A DNA stretch of 64,000 nucleotides from Halorubellus sp034808145. GTDB lineage: Archaea > Halobacteriota > Halobacteria > Halobacteriales > Natrialbaceae. The position numbers were made by a program, and so were the translations under genes. The stretch spans positions 1-64,000 of the forward strand of contig NZ_JAXHGM010000002.1 of NCBI RefSeq assembly GCF_034808145.1, read 5' to 3'. The notes below the pieces were generated by a model. That model saw nothing but the letters and a program-made list of their open reading frames with translations. It had not been told where the DNA came from and did no database searches. Shown here one piece after another: positions 1 through 7,566 of the stretch (the stretch's first letter is position 1; each line of letters begins with the position of its first letter).

Positions 1-35
1 GAGGACGGCGTTTTCTGGCATAGAACACTTCGAAA

Positions 36-1484
36 ATGCCGTTCCTCACTTTTCAGTGCTTATCTGAACACCGCCGTTCGTTTCACGCGAACCGCGATTT
101 CAATCCCGAAGATTACGATGTCCTAATTGGGCACTACACCCACGCACACACCTCCAAGTCACCGCACGGGATTGATGCCCTCCAAGACCGATTCGTGGCC
201 ATCGACGAGTTCCCTGATCAAGCGTTTCTGGAGACCTTCAACACGGAATCAATCACCACAGCAGTAAACCAGCTACTGGCTACGCAGGACGATAGCCCGT
301 GGCGGTTCAAGAAAGACCTTCTGAAAGACAGACACGACGATGCGCGACGTCAAGCAGGAAGCGAGTGGTTGGCGGAGAACCACGCGCAGCGAGATGTGTC
401 GCAGGTCGTCAATGATGCAAGTGGCGACGCGCATATCGACGCTGCGAAAATGGCGTCTGTTCTACTCACCGCCGAGGATTTGGGCAATGGGTGGGAGTTA
501 GCTTTGCTCCCCGATGGGAGGGCAGTCATTAATCCTCATGACGAGTCCATGACGATACTCACCCGGCCGTCGCTTGAGGGCGCACGAGGAGGTCTCGCGC
601 TTGATGGAACGCCTACTATCGAATTGTGGCGTCTACTCTTGGGAGACTCCCTCCAACACGAAGCGATCCACACCGACGAAGAGAAAGCAGAGTTCCTCCA
701 GCGGAAACTCGGCCTCCGTATAGTACGCACGAGTGAAGATCCGAAACCGTATTCCAGCGGCATGCACGTCAGTCCACCCAAGGACCTTGCCCTCATCGAA
801 GGGGTGGGACTTGCCGAACAGGAGTTACCCTCCCTCATCTCATCGAAGAAAGCAATCGGCCTATACGAACCATCTGGTCTTGACGAGCTTGTCGATGACC
901 GGACTCACTACGGTGCGACGAAAGGCGTGAACACGTTTGCGGAGAAGCGCGTTGGCATCGTCGTTGGAAGCCCGCATTTTGGCGACCCGGAACTCGTGAA
1001 GTGGTGTGCGCTTGCAGGCGAATCCGTGGAGCGAGCTGAGGAGCAATACGGTCGGGACATCGACTACGGTGACTATGGAAACAAATTGCTACACTGGATG
1101 CGAGACCAGATGGTCATCCAGGCCGTGATGCGATTTGGCCGTGATGGTGGTGGTGCGACTGTCTACGTCCATACGTCGGCTCTCCCTGAGTGGGTTCCAT
1201 GTGAGGTTGTTGTGCCGAGAATCCACACGTGGGTTGGTCCAAAAGACGGGATGAAGAAGGTGATTGCCGCAATTGGTGAGCTTGACTGTGCGGAGTGGCG
1301 GAGCAGCGAGATAGTGGAACGTGTACCGCTCTCTGCACAACAAGTACGTACTCACCTGAACCGCCTGGAAGAGTTCGGGTTCTTGAACTCACGTCGTGGA
1401 AGCGGTCGTGGTAAGCCGTTCATCTGGAGCGACAATGGAATCAGATCAGTCGGGAAGTGCGGTCACGTAGACTTCGGTGTGTGA
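36..1484 (+). CDS. C-terminal part of a haloarchaeal mobile-element helicase/primase-like protein
   Basis: 482 codons from an ATG at 36; an in-frame TAG lies at 21-23. The N-terminus enters directly at a Walker-B/DEAH-like strand (AIDEFP, residues 55-60) with no Walker A, so this looks like the C-terminal half of a longer ATPase of the kind carried by haloarchaeal plasmids and integrated elements. The rest of the helicase core follows (a TP-containing strand near 195, an RFGRDG motif near 367). The last ~75 residues look like a winged helix (EIVERVPLSAQQVRTHL) that would bind DNA. The GC content is clearly below that of the later chromosome. Either the gene is broken upstream or a frameshift separates it from its N-terminal half outside the window. 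The family assignment is from remembered resemblance, and the exact activity is unknown. Confidence 0.6.
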   Translation: MPFLTFQCLSEHRRSFHANRDFNPEDYDVLIGHYTHAHTSKSPHGIDALQDRFVAIDEFPDQAFLETFNTESITTAVNQLLATQDDSPWRFKKDLLKDRHDDARRQAGSEWLAENHAQRDVSQVVNDASGDAHIDAAKMASVLLTAEDLGNGWELALLPDGRAVINPHDESMTILTRPSLEGARGGLALDGTPTIELWRLLLGDSLQHEAIHTDEEKAEFLQRKLGLRIVRTSEDPKPYSSGMHVSPPKDLALIEGVGLAEQELPSLISSKKAIGLYEPSGLDELVDDRTHYGATKGVNTFAEKRVGIVVGSPHFGDPELVKWCALAGESVERAEEQYGRDIDYGDYGNKLLHWMRDQMVIQAVMRFGRDGGGATVYVHTSALPEWVPCEVVVPRIHTWVGPKDGMKKVIAAIGELDCAEWRSSEIVERVPLSAQQVRTHLNRLEEFGFLNSRRGSGRGKPFIWSDNGIRSVGKCGHVDFGV

Positions 1485-1569
1485 CGGTGTTTCCGCAAGC
1501 CTCACATATAGAGTACTATATGCCGGGCTTTCGTGAACGTGGAGTCCCAGTGGGAGACCCTGTAAGTAA

Positions 1570-1607
1570 TTTACAGTACTTAAGAACTGTACTCGTCTTA
1601 CTGTAAA
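1570..1607. repeat. 9-bp perfect inverted repeat TTTACAGTA/TACTGTAAA
   Basis: The left arm TTTACAGTA is at 1570-1578 and the right arm TACTGTAAA at 1599-1607, with a 20-bp spacer. The spacer itself contains AGTACTTAAG and CTGTACT, which repeat the same words. This looks like a protein-binding dyad rather than an RNA hairpin, because the spacer is AT-rich and the arms are weak. Confidence 0.65.
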
Positions 1608-1643
1608 TCAACGGGAACCGCCGCGGCCGTCTTACGCTCCGGA

Positions 1644-1685
1644 CCGTCAGTAAGGGACTGTCAGTAAGATACTGTCAGTCCATAG
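1644..1685. repeat. Three 14-bp iteron-like direct repeats (CYGTCAGTAAG)
   Basis: Copies start at 1644, 1658 and 1672, giving an exact 14-bp period. The first two share the core GTCAGTAAG; the third keeps CTGTCAGT and then diverges. A period of 14 bp is not a whole number of helical turns. Such short iterons occur at plasmid replication origins and partition sites. The function here is inferred only from pattern and context. Confidence 0.6.
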
Positions 1686-1831
1686 AACAGGGTGATAGAG
1701 GGTGTGCTACTGCCCCGTTGAACCGGCGAAAATTTGGTAAAAATCCTCGCACGAACTAACACTCTCGCAGCCCGGCCAAAACGGTCTCATGTTCTTACCC
1801 CCATCACCCGGCGCTTCCCGATGTCTTCCAG

Positions 1832-2056
1832 TTAGTCGGTCAGCCACCAGATGGTGTTCCGCCCGCCTATCTGTTTCCGTGTAAGTCGCCCTGTCTCCTC
1901 CAGCTGTACGAGACGGTTGTATACGGACCGCCGTTGCAGCGGGAGTGCTTCTGCTACCTCGGCGGTTGAGAGGACTGGGTCGTCGGTTTCCTCGAACACG
2001 GCCAGGATTTCCTCGTCGGTGACGCGTGGCTTTCGCCCTGGTTTCGAGTCGCCCAT
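1832..2056 (-). CDS. Small winged-helix DNA-binding protein
   Basis: 74 residues from ATG at 2056 (MGDSKPGRKPRVTDEEIL). An open frame extends upstream to 2206, but that part covers a repeated upstream sequence and looks non-coding, so the shorter start was chosen. Almost the whole protein is one winged helix: helix 1 TDEEILAVFEE, helix 2 LSTAEVAEALP, recognition helix RRSVYNRLVQLEETG, then a wing ending GGRNTIWWLTD. This is a common type of haloarchaeal plasmid or element regulator. It sits divergently from the SWIM gene, with a pair of direct repeats at 2091 and 2157 in the shared upstream region, which fits autoregulation. The regulated targets are unknown. Confidence 0.75.
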   Translation of the reverse strand: MGDSKPGRKPRVTDEEILAVFEETDDPVLSTAEVAEALPLQRRSVYNRLVQLEETGRLTRKQIGGRNTIWWLTD

Positions 2057-2090
2057 GTGTGTGTGGTCGTCGTTCCAGTGATTAAAGATA

Positions 2091-2172
2091 CCGTCTAAGG
2101 AGGTAACACGAGGGAGACGGCGTGTCAGTTGGTAGAAGATAGGTTTACTATTACTGCCGTCTAAGGAACTAA
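2091..2172. repeat. Pair of direct repeats upstream of the winged-helix gene
   Basis: CCGTCTAAGG at 2091-2100 recurs exactly at 2157-2166, and the next bases (AGGTAAC versus AACTAAC) stay similar. The spacing is 66 bp. Both copies lie between the divergently read regulator (start 2056) and the SWIM gene (start 2264), so they are candidate operators. Confidence 0.5.
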
Positions 2173-2263
2173 CGTAGAAGAACCGGTCCCTCGGGGCGTG
2201 AATCATCGGAAACGCCCGTGCGTTAGAGGCGCACGGACTGGGCCTTCTTGGAGCAGAAAGCCA

Positions 2264-2764
2264 ATGTCAACTACGAAGCCATCGAATCAAAAGCGTACCG
2301 CAGTAGAGCATTTGACCTTCACCGCACTCACTCGCAAGCGCGCGGAGTGGGAAGCCTGGGAGTTCACCGTCGTCGGACCTTATCAGGTCAAGGTCACGAA
2401 CGCGTCCTACGGCTACCTGAGTGAGGAACACGCCTACGTGGTGGGTGTTGAGGAGCGCGAGGGTGTGGTCGTACCCGCGGAGTGCGCTTGCCCTGCGGAC
2501 GTCCACGGTGACAAGGCGTGTAAGCATCGCGTAGCAGCTGCGACGGTCGCCGGACCCACGGTCCTCAACGCGGCGGTCGACTTCGAGAACCCCGCGCCAG
2601 ACCCCGACGCGCTGGCGAGTGCTACCACCGCGGCGGACCTGCTGACCTTGAGGGGCGGCGTTCCCGATGATGCCCAGTCCGAGGAGTGTCCGGAGTGTGC
2701 TGGCCTGTCCTCGATGCCATGTTGGGCGTGTGTCCGCGATGGCAAACGCTCGGTGGAGAACTAA
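2264..2764 (+). CDS. SWIM zinc-finger protein
   Basis: 166 residues from ATG at 2264 (MSTTKPSNQK). An upstream in-frame ATG at 2198 would only add an unlikely Arg-rich stretch. The SWIM signature CxC...CxH is seen as C74, C76, C86 and H88 (CACPAD...CKH), following a beta-rich region (EFTVVGPYQVKVTNASYG) as in other SWIM proteins. A second CPEC...CWAC cluster near the C-terminus would form an additional zinc ribbon. SWIM domains bind DNA or protein partners. Small stand-alone SWIM proteins are common on haloarchaeal plasmids and element cargo, where their role is unknown. The gene diverges from the winged-helix regulator. Confidence 0.8.
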   Translation: MSTTKPSNQKRTAVEHLTFTALTRKRAEWEAWEFTVVGPYQVKVTNASYGYLSEEHAYVVGVEEREGVVVPAECACPADVHGDKACKHRVAAATVAGPTVLNAAVDFENPAPDPDALASATTAADLLTLRGGVPDDAQSEECPECAGLSSMPCWACVRDGKRSVEN

Positions 2765-2773
2765 GTCGGACCG

Positions 2774-2899
2774 ATGATTCCCGTCTCGCCGGTGCAGCTC
2801 GCGTCCCCTGGTGGCCCCCAGGTGCATCCCGGGGCATGGATGGGTGTAGAGACGCGGTGCTGTCTCAAGCACGCTGACGAGGGCCAGGAGGGTCTGTAG
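2774..2899 (+). CDS. Possible 41-residue protein with a CC motif
   Basis: A short frame from ATG at 2774 to TAG at 2897, 9 bases after the SWIM gene. It reads MIPVSPVQLASPGG and ends VETRCCLKHADEGQEGL. The adjacent cysteines followed by a Cys/His-spaced segment (CCLKHAD) and the absence of long Arg runs make it look more like a real peptide than a shadow frame. No family is recognised. It would form a tight cluster with the SWIM gene before it and the zinc-ribbon gene after it. Confidence 0.4.
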   Translation: MIPVSPVQLASPGGPQVHPGAWMGVETRCCLKHADEGQEGL

Positions 2900-2912
2900 C
2901 GGACTCCCACCG

Positions 2913-3065
2913 ATGCCTATCGCTCACACCACACATGAATCCTGCCCGCGCTGTCGCGATGATACCGAGGTCTGGATGTTCGAGAAGCCGGAGGGGAGTG
3001 TCACGAAGAAGTGCTATCCGTGCGACGCCTGCGGGTTCGAGTGGACGGAGGTTGCCCAAGACTAA
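2913..3065 (+). CDS. Small zinc-ribbon protein (50 residues)
   Basis: ATG at 2913, TAA at 3063. Two paired-cysteine knuckles are plain: CPRC at residues 11-14 and CYPCDAC at 34-40, separated by about 20 residues, ending in GFEWTEVAQD. This is the layout of a small rubredoxin-like or TFIIS-like zinc ribbon. It follows the 41-residue frame by 13 bp and precedes the next gene by 31 bp, so the four small genes could be one transcript. The function is unknown; nucleic-acid or protein binding is only a guess. Confidence 0.65.
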   Translation: MPIAHTTHESCPRCRDDTEVWMFEKPEGSVTKKCYPCDACGFEWTEVAQD

Positions 3066-3096
3066 TGCGTCCGCTCGCGTATCCTGAGGCAATCAG

Positions 3097-3324
3097 ATGG
3101 TCCAGTTCGAGCAGGGCGACCGCGTCCGGGTGGATATTCCCGACGAGACGGACCCCGACCACGACACGTATCATGGAGTCCACGGTACGGTCGTCGACCA
3201 CCTGGAGGACGAAGCCGGCCAGTTCACCGGCGACGACCGACACTCGACGATCTACCGGCTGGAACTGGAGACGGGCGAGCAAGTCGACTTCCGGTATCGA
3301 GACCTGCGGCCTGCAATCGAATAG
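3097..3324 (+). CDS. Small acidic beta-barrel-like protein
   Basis: 75 residues from ATG at 3097. The start FEQGDRVRVDIP and the later GVHGTVVDHLEDEAG resemble the beta strands of KOW/SH3-like barrels, and GEQVDFRYRDLRPA closes the fold. It has no catalytic motif. It is the last small gene before the restriction-modification gene, 69 bp upstream of it, but that gene has its own TATA element, so co-transcription is not required. Similar small proteins occur on haloarchaeal mobile DNA. The function is unknown. Confidence 0.65.
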   Translation: MVQFEQGDRVRVDIPDETDPDHDTYHGVHGTVVDHLEDEAGQFTGDDRHSTIYRLELETGEQVDFRYRDLRPAIE

Positions 3325-3361
3325 TGTGACCTCACCGGAATCCTGTCGCGTTGAGTACCAG

Positions 3362-3371
3362 CATTTTTACC
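3362..3371 (+). promoter_or_regulatory. TATA element of the restriction-modification gene
   Basis: The AT-rich box ATTTTTAC lies about 27 bp before the ATG at 3394. This is the spacing expected for a leaderless haloarchaeal transcript starting at the initiation codon. Confidence 0.55.
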
Positions 3372-3393
3372 ATCGGACTGTCTCGCGTAGCAC

Positions 3394-6300
3394 ATGACTG
3401 ACGCCGCCGCCTTTGGTGATATTCTCCACGGAATCAGGGAGCGCGTTGGGGAAGACATGAGCGAGAAAGACGTTGAAAACGCCTTCCTAAACGAAGGCTT
3501 CTACTCTGCCCTCGGCTACGAGGGAGCCGGCCACGACCTCCGAAGTGAGTGGACTCTTCCTGACGACCGTCGTCCCGACTACGTCACACTCGACGCCAAC
3601 GAATCCGTCACCGCCGTCTACGAGTTCAAGTCTCCTGACCGTAATCTCGGCTCGCACACCGACCAACTCTTTCATTACGTCAATACCCTTTCCGCCGACT
3701 ATGGCGTACTAACCAACGGCACCGAACTCCGCTTGTACAAACGTGGTGGTCGTGGCCCCCTTCTCTCTGTCTCCCTCTCTGAAACTACCGGAGGGGACGT
3801 CCGCGACCTGATAGGCGCTCTTGAGAAACCCAAATGGGATATTACCGACCCCGACAGCGTAGACGAGTTCCTGGTTGGTCTCGACCCGGTCGCCCTCGAC
3901 ACGGAACTCGGCCAAGGGCACTTCTTCGACACCTTCCGGTTAGAAGAAGGCAGTCCGTTCGCTGATCTCGTGACCGCCCAAATGGACCTACTCGAAGAAC
4001 TCCGCGACCACCGGGAGGAGAAATTCGTTGAGGGTGCATACGACTTCTGGGAAGCAAGTTATGCGAGCGAACCCGAGGATATACCGGAATCTTGGGACTC
4101 GTTTATTAACGGCGAGCAGTCCCTCATGGATTTCATGTTCTGTTTGGAGTCCGGCCACGCCCTGCTCGCCCGGCTGTTGCTCGCCAAGGCCTGCGACGAC
4201 CACGACTTCTTCCCTGACAATCGTGGCCTAAAGCAGTACGTCGAGGGGCTTCAGGGCTTCAGCGACGACATAAATCTCGACGCCTACCCGGTCGCCGCGA
4301 ACGGCCTCATGGAAGACATGCACGAACAATTGGTAGAGAGCCTGTTTGAGGACGATATCTTCATTTGGTGGCGTGACGGCTACAAAGAGCAATTGGGACG
4401 CGGCCACGACAACCCACTCAACCAGTTCAAGGACGTGGCTGAAGGTCGAGACGACACGATTGAGGTCACAGAGTCTGTGGAGTCTCTGCGTGCGACTCGG
4501 GAACGGTTCAGTCGGGCAGTCGCACACACGTTCTTTTCGGTGCTGAAGTTCGACTTCTCGGCGGTTGAAGGCGACCCACTCGGTGACCTCTACCAGCAGT
4601 ATTTCGACCCGGATACGCGCAAGGCCCTCGGGGAGTTTTACACGCCCCAGCCGGTCGTTGACTACATTATGGACGATGTCGGCTACGATACTGGGGTTTC
4701 TAACGACAGGCTGATCGATCCGTCGTGTGGGTCAGGGACGTTCCTTGTGGAAGCCGTCAAGCGGTATTTGGAGGACGTGCGGCGGTTCAACGACGATCCG
4801 GATTGGGAAGCCCACCTGCGAGAACTCTGTACCCGCCCGCATATCGTCGGGCTGGATATTCACCCGTTTGCCGTTCTCATGGCACAAATCCGGTTTATGG
4901 TCGCAATCCTTCCCGAGTATCGGGAAGCCAAGCGCGAGAATCCCGATTTCACGCTCCGTCGGCTACCGATTTTCCGCACGGACTCATTGCGGAACGAGCG
5001 AGACAGTACTGTTGAGGACATTGGGGAGTCGGGGTCGCGGCAGGTGACGCTGGATGCTATGACGGAAGATAGTGGGGACGTACGGATTCCCGTGCCACTT
5101 CCCGTTGAGGCCAAGGAAGGGGAGGAAACAGAGGCCGATAGCGAGTTCCTTGTGCGGCGGGTGCGTATGCCGTTGTTCGACACGATTCAGCTGGAGACTG
5201 GCGTGTCAAACTTTGGTGAGTATTTCGCAGCGTTGCAGGGTGTTCTTGACGTTGTGAAGTGGCACATGAGGCAAGGATGGTGGGAGTACGGAGGTGGACT
5301 TGAGCAGGCTATCCACCGGTACACTACTCGCGAGTACGAGGGCGTGGAAGAGTTCTTTGCGCCCTACGTGGACGATATTTTGGAGACGGTTCAATACCTC
5401 AAGGAGGTTCACAACGATGGGCGACTGTTCAAAATGTTTGAGGACAGTGTGTTGGCACTCGTAGTTAAAAACTACATGGACTACGAGTACGTCGTAGGGA
5501 ACCCTCCCTACGTGAATATCAAGCATATCCCCGACGAAAATCAGGAGTACTACCGGGAACTCTACGACTCTGCTTTCGGCCGATTCGACCTCTATGTGTT
5601 GTTCATTGAACGCGGTCTGAACCTCCTCTCCGAGAACGGAAAACTCGGATACATTACCTCCAACAAATTCGCTCGCTCGAAGTATGGCAAAGAGATTCGG
5701 CGGATTATCACCGAGGATTACTCGCTTGCAAGGTATGTGGACTTCGGTGATACCGAGGTCTTTGAGGACGCTACGAACTATCCCTGTATCTTCTTCGTGG
5801 ACCGGAATAGAACACGGACTGAAGTTCCTTACGCAAAAATCCACCAAGAGATTGAGAACCCCTTAGAAACGATTGAAAGGGAGTTCGGAAACGACGTTCT
5901 TACCGAATCTCTCGAAGTCTCATCCTATCCGACAGCGGATTTGGACGAAGAGATTTGGGCTTTCACCCCACGACCCGCACGGGCGCTTGTGGATAAGTTG
6001 GAAGAGGTTGCTGAAACGAACGTTGAAAATGCTTCTATTGGTATCCGTAGCGGTGTGGCCTCAAATGCCGACGAGGCGTTCATAGTCACCCCCGAATACG
6101 CCGAAAAACACAATTTAGAGAACGACCTACTGTACCCGATAATCAAGGGGAAGTTCACCCGGCGCTGGCAGGTGAAATGGGACGGCGACCTCGCAATTTA
6201 CCCGTACAACGAAGACGAGGAGTACGTTGGAGTAGAAGACTACCCGAATATCAAGGCTCACTTAGACCAGTACGAAGACCCACTTAGAAGCCGGTATTGT

Positions 6301-7110
6301 GTTGAGACTGGTGGAAAGGACATTTACGAGTACGACGGCCCTCGGCCAAAGTCCGTGTTTGAAGGTGATTTCAAGATCGCTGTTCCGGATATGGCTACTG
6401 AAAACCATTTCTCGTTTATCGATGGATATGATTGCTTCAAGAACACAGACTACGTCTTGACGTTCTCCGACGAGCAACCGTACTCGGAGAAAGAACTTCT
6501 TGGTCTGCTAAACAGTTCTGTAGCAGAGTTCATAATCAAGCAAGAGAGTCCGTTTCTGAACGACCGGTACTACCGATACAAAACACAGTATATCGAATCA
6601 ATACCGCTTCCCAAGTCTACCTCGAATATAGAGCAGATTGTTCAGCAGCTTATAGAGGCTGAATCTCTCCAACGAAAGGTCAACGACTTCCCTGAAACGT
6701 ACCTTGACTCGGTTTCTGGAGAAGTCGAGTATCTCACCTACGAGTGGCAAACTAATCGCCGGCCAGTAGACGCGAGTGTTCAGGAACGGACTGACGGTCT
6801 GTATGCGATTGAGGCGGGACGCACAGACAGGATCACTGGCCCCCAAATCGACGGACAAGAACGAGCACAGTATGTCTATGAGGCTGTAGATGGTGAGAAG
6901 GTCGAAAGTGGCGAAGAGATGTCTATCCCGATTCCCCGGCGTGATGACGATGTCACGGCTCTTCTTGCGGAATTACGGAAAGACGAGCAAGCGGTCTCGG
7001 AAACCGATATCAACGAACTTGAAGCGGAGATTGACCAAGAAGTGTATGACCTGTTTGATTTATCCAAAGAAGAACGTGAGGTCATTGAAGACTACTTGGA
7101 AGTGTTCTGA
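3394..7110 (+). CDS. Single-chain restriction-modification enzyme, type IIG-like (Eco57I-family methylase with N-terminal nuclease)
   Basis: 1238 residues. An N-terminal HsdR_N/PD-(D/E)XK-like domain is seen: E30, then RPDY (D62) and YEFKSP (E77, K79), the usual nuclease triad. After a helical linker comes a gamma-class adenine methylase. Motif I is DPSCGSGTF near 442; a second SAM-pocket segment is LDIHPFAVLMAQIRF; the catalytic NPPY is at 703-706, followed by the FDLYVLFIERGL helix typical of Eco57I/TaqI-type enzymes. Residues ~870-1070 (ending LNDRYYRYKTQYIESIPLP) look like the target-recognition domain, and the C-terminus is a charged helical tail. Such enzymes methylate one strand and cut nearby without separate subunits. 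No hsdS, BREX or DISARM partners are nearby. The gene is on low-GC element DNA. The recognition site cannot be read from sequence. Confidence 0.88.
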   Translation: MTDAAAFGDILHGIRERVGEDMSEKDVENAFLNEGFYSALGYEGAGHDLRSEWTLPDDRRPDYVTLDANESVTAVYEFKSPDRNLGSHTDQLFHYVNTLSADYGVLTNGTELRLYKRGGRGPLLSVSLSETTGGDVRDLIGALEKPKWDITDPDSVDEFLVGLDPVALDTELGQGHFFDTFRLEEGSPFADLVTAQMDLLEELRDHREEKFVEGAYDFWEASYASEPEDIPESWDSFINGEQSLMDFMFCLESGHALLARLLLAKACDDHDFFPDNRGLKQYVEGLQGFSDDINLDAYPVAANGLMEDMHEQLVESLFEDDIFIWWRDGYKEQLGRGHDNPLNQFKDVAEGRDDTIEVTESVESLRATRERFSRAVAHTFFSVLKFDFSAVEGDPLGDLYQQYFDPDTRKALGEFYTPQPVVDYIMDDVGYDTGVSNDRLIDPSCGSGTFLVEAVKRYLEDVRRFNDDPDWEAHLRELCTRPHIVGLDIHPFAVLMAQIRFMVAILPEYREAKRENPDFTLRRLPIFRTDSLRNERDSTVEDIGESGSRQVTLDAMTEDSGDVRIPVPLPVEAKEGEETEADSEFLVRRVRMPLFDTIQLETGVSNFGEYFAALQGVLDVVKWHMRQGWWEYGGGLEQAIHRYTTREYEGVEEFFAPYVDDILETVQYLKEVHNDGRLFKMFEDSVLALVVKNYMDYEYVVGNPPYVNIKHIPDENQEYYRELYDSAFGRFDLYVLFIERGLNLLSENGKLGYITSNKFARSKYGKEIRRIITEDYSLARYVDFGDTEVFEDATNYPCIFFVDRNRTRTEVPYAKIHQEIENPLETIEREFGNDVLTESLEVSSYPTADLDEEIWAFTPRPARALVDKLEEVAETNVENASIGIRSGVASNADEAFIVTPEYAEKHNLENDLLYPIIKGKFTRRWQVKWDGDLAIYPYNEDEEYVGVEDYPNIKAHLDQYEDPLRSRYCVETGGKDIYEYDGPRPKSVFEGDFKIAVPDMATENHFSFIDGYDCFKNTDYVLTFSDEQPYSEKELLGLLNSSVAEFIIKQESPFLNDRYYRYKTQYIESIPLPKSTSNIEQIVQQLIEAESLQRKVNDFPETYLDSVSGEVEYLTYEWQTNRRPVDASVQERTDGLYAIEAGRTDRITGPQIDGQERAQYVYEAVDGEKVESGEEMSIPIPRRDDDVTALLAELRKDEQAVSETDINELEAEIDQEVYDLFDLSKEEREVIEDYLEVF

Positions 7111-7268
7111 TTAGACGTCTTTCTGGTTTCTACTGCGTTCACGCCTACGGGCTGGATCGGGAGCAGACCGCGTTCGTTCTCGATGACTTCCACCAGGTGC
7201 AGAACCCGCGCGTGATGGACGACGACTACTTCGACATGGTGCTGGAGAAGTACGACGAGCTGGATTGA
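7110..7268 (+). pseudogene. Remnant: C-terminal tail of a second Eco57I-type methylase
   Basis: Immediately after the stop of the restriction-modification gene, in another frame, about 52 codons read RRLSGFYCVHAYGLDREQT, then a FVLDDFHQVQN segment and a closing VLEKYDELD before TGA at 7266-7268. This matches the C-terminal signature (YGLDRE..FVLDDF..VQN) that I recall from other haloarchaeal restriction-modification methylases and is not homologous to the tail of the intact gene. No start codon or catalytic domain precedes it. It looks like the 3' scar of an older gene replaced by recombination exactly at the end of the present one. Confidence 0.6.
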
Positions 7269-7522
7269 GGAGCGTGGCGCAATCGTAGACGCCAAGCCCG
7301 AGATTTTCGCGAACTCAAGCACGCTCCAGCCGGTGCCATCCCGGGCGATTCACCCGAGCAGTCATATAGGAGTTTCCCGTGGTTGTTGCCACCGCCAGCA
7401 CGGTGGGTTTTATATACTCTCACCCCTTCTAAACTATCGTCACAGCCGAAAGCTTGATCGCAAGACCGCCATACTTGGGTTGATTCAAGTACTATCACTT
7501 CCGAGGCACGAAGTGTCGAGGA
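7269..7522. other. Non-coding end of the mobile element
   Basis: 254 bp without a credible frame. A strong TATA-like box GGTTTTATATACT occurs at about 7408-7418 but no gene follows at leaderless distance. It could drive a small RNA running toward the tRNA fragment at 7523, or be the leftover promoter of something deleted. Base composition is still element-like, well below the GC of the DNA after 7570. Confidence 0.4.
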
Positions 7523-7566
7523 GGCTTGCGGAGCCAGGGACCGGAGTTCAAATCTCCGTCCGGACG
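7523..7566 (+). other. Attachment site: 3' half of a tRNA gene, best read as tRNA-Arg(GCG)
   Basis: The T arm is perfect: CGGAG (7542-7546), loop TTCAAAT (7547-7553), CTCCG (7554-7558). It is followed by a 7-nt acceptor strand TCCGGAC and discriminator G at 7566. Upstream, GGC-TTGCGGA-GCC is an anticodon stem-loop remnant with GCG in the anticodon position, giving Arg. The matching 5' acceptor GTCCGGA and the D arm are absent from the preceding 150 bp, so the gene is not intact here. Integrases commonly use tRNA 3' halves as att sites, leaving such a copy at one border. GC content jumps upward directly after it. Confidence 0.7.

Larger units (their letters stand above)
1485..1831. promoter_or_regulatory. 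Intergenic region with dyads and iteron-like repeats
   Basis: No convincing gene is seen here. The stretch is AT-richer than the chromosome and holds two kinds of repeat (listed separately): a dyad around 1570-1607 and three 14-bp direct repeats at 1644-1685. Several further GTAAG/CTTAC words occur between them. It separates the helicase-like gene from a small winged-helix gene on the opposite strand (convergent ends). A promoter role is therefore less natural than a replication, partition or operator site for the element. Confidence 0.5.

Noticed and set aside
1644..1685. CRISPR array
   Set aside because: Repeats are 14 bp and directly abut one another, with no spacers and no cas genes.
3394..7110. 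BREX PglX or DISARM methylase
   Set aside because: No brxA/B/C, pglZ or drm genes are nearby, and the N-terminal nuclease domain fits a type IIG-like single-chain enzyme.
7408..7566. Intact intron-containing tRNA
   Set aside because: A TATA box and tRNA 3' half are present, but no matching 5' acceptor GTCCGGA or D arm exists in between, so an attachment-site half-gene explains it better.
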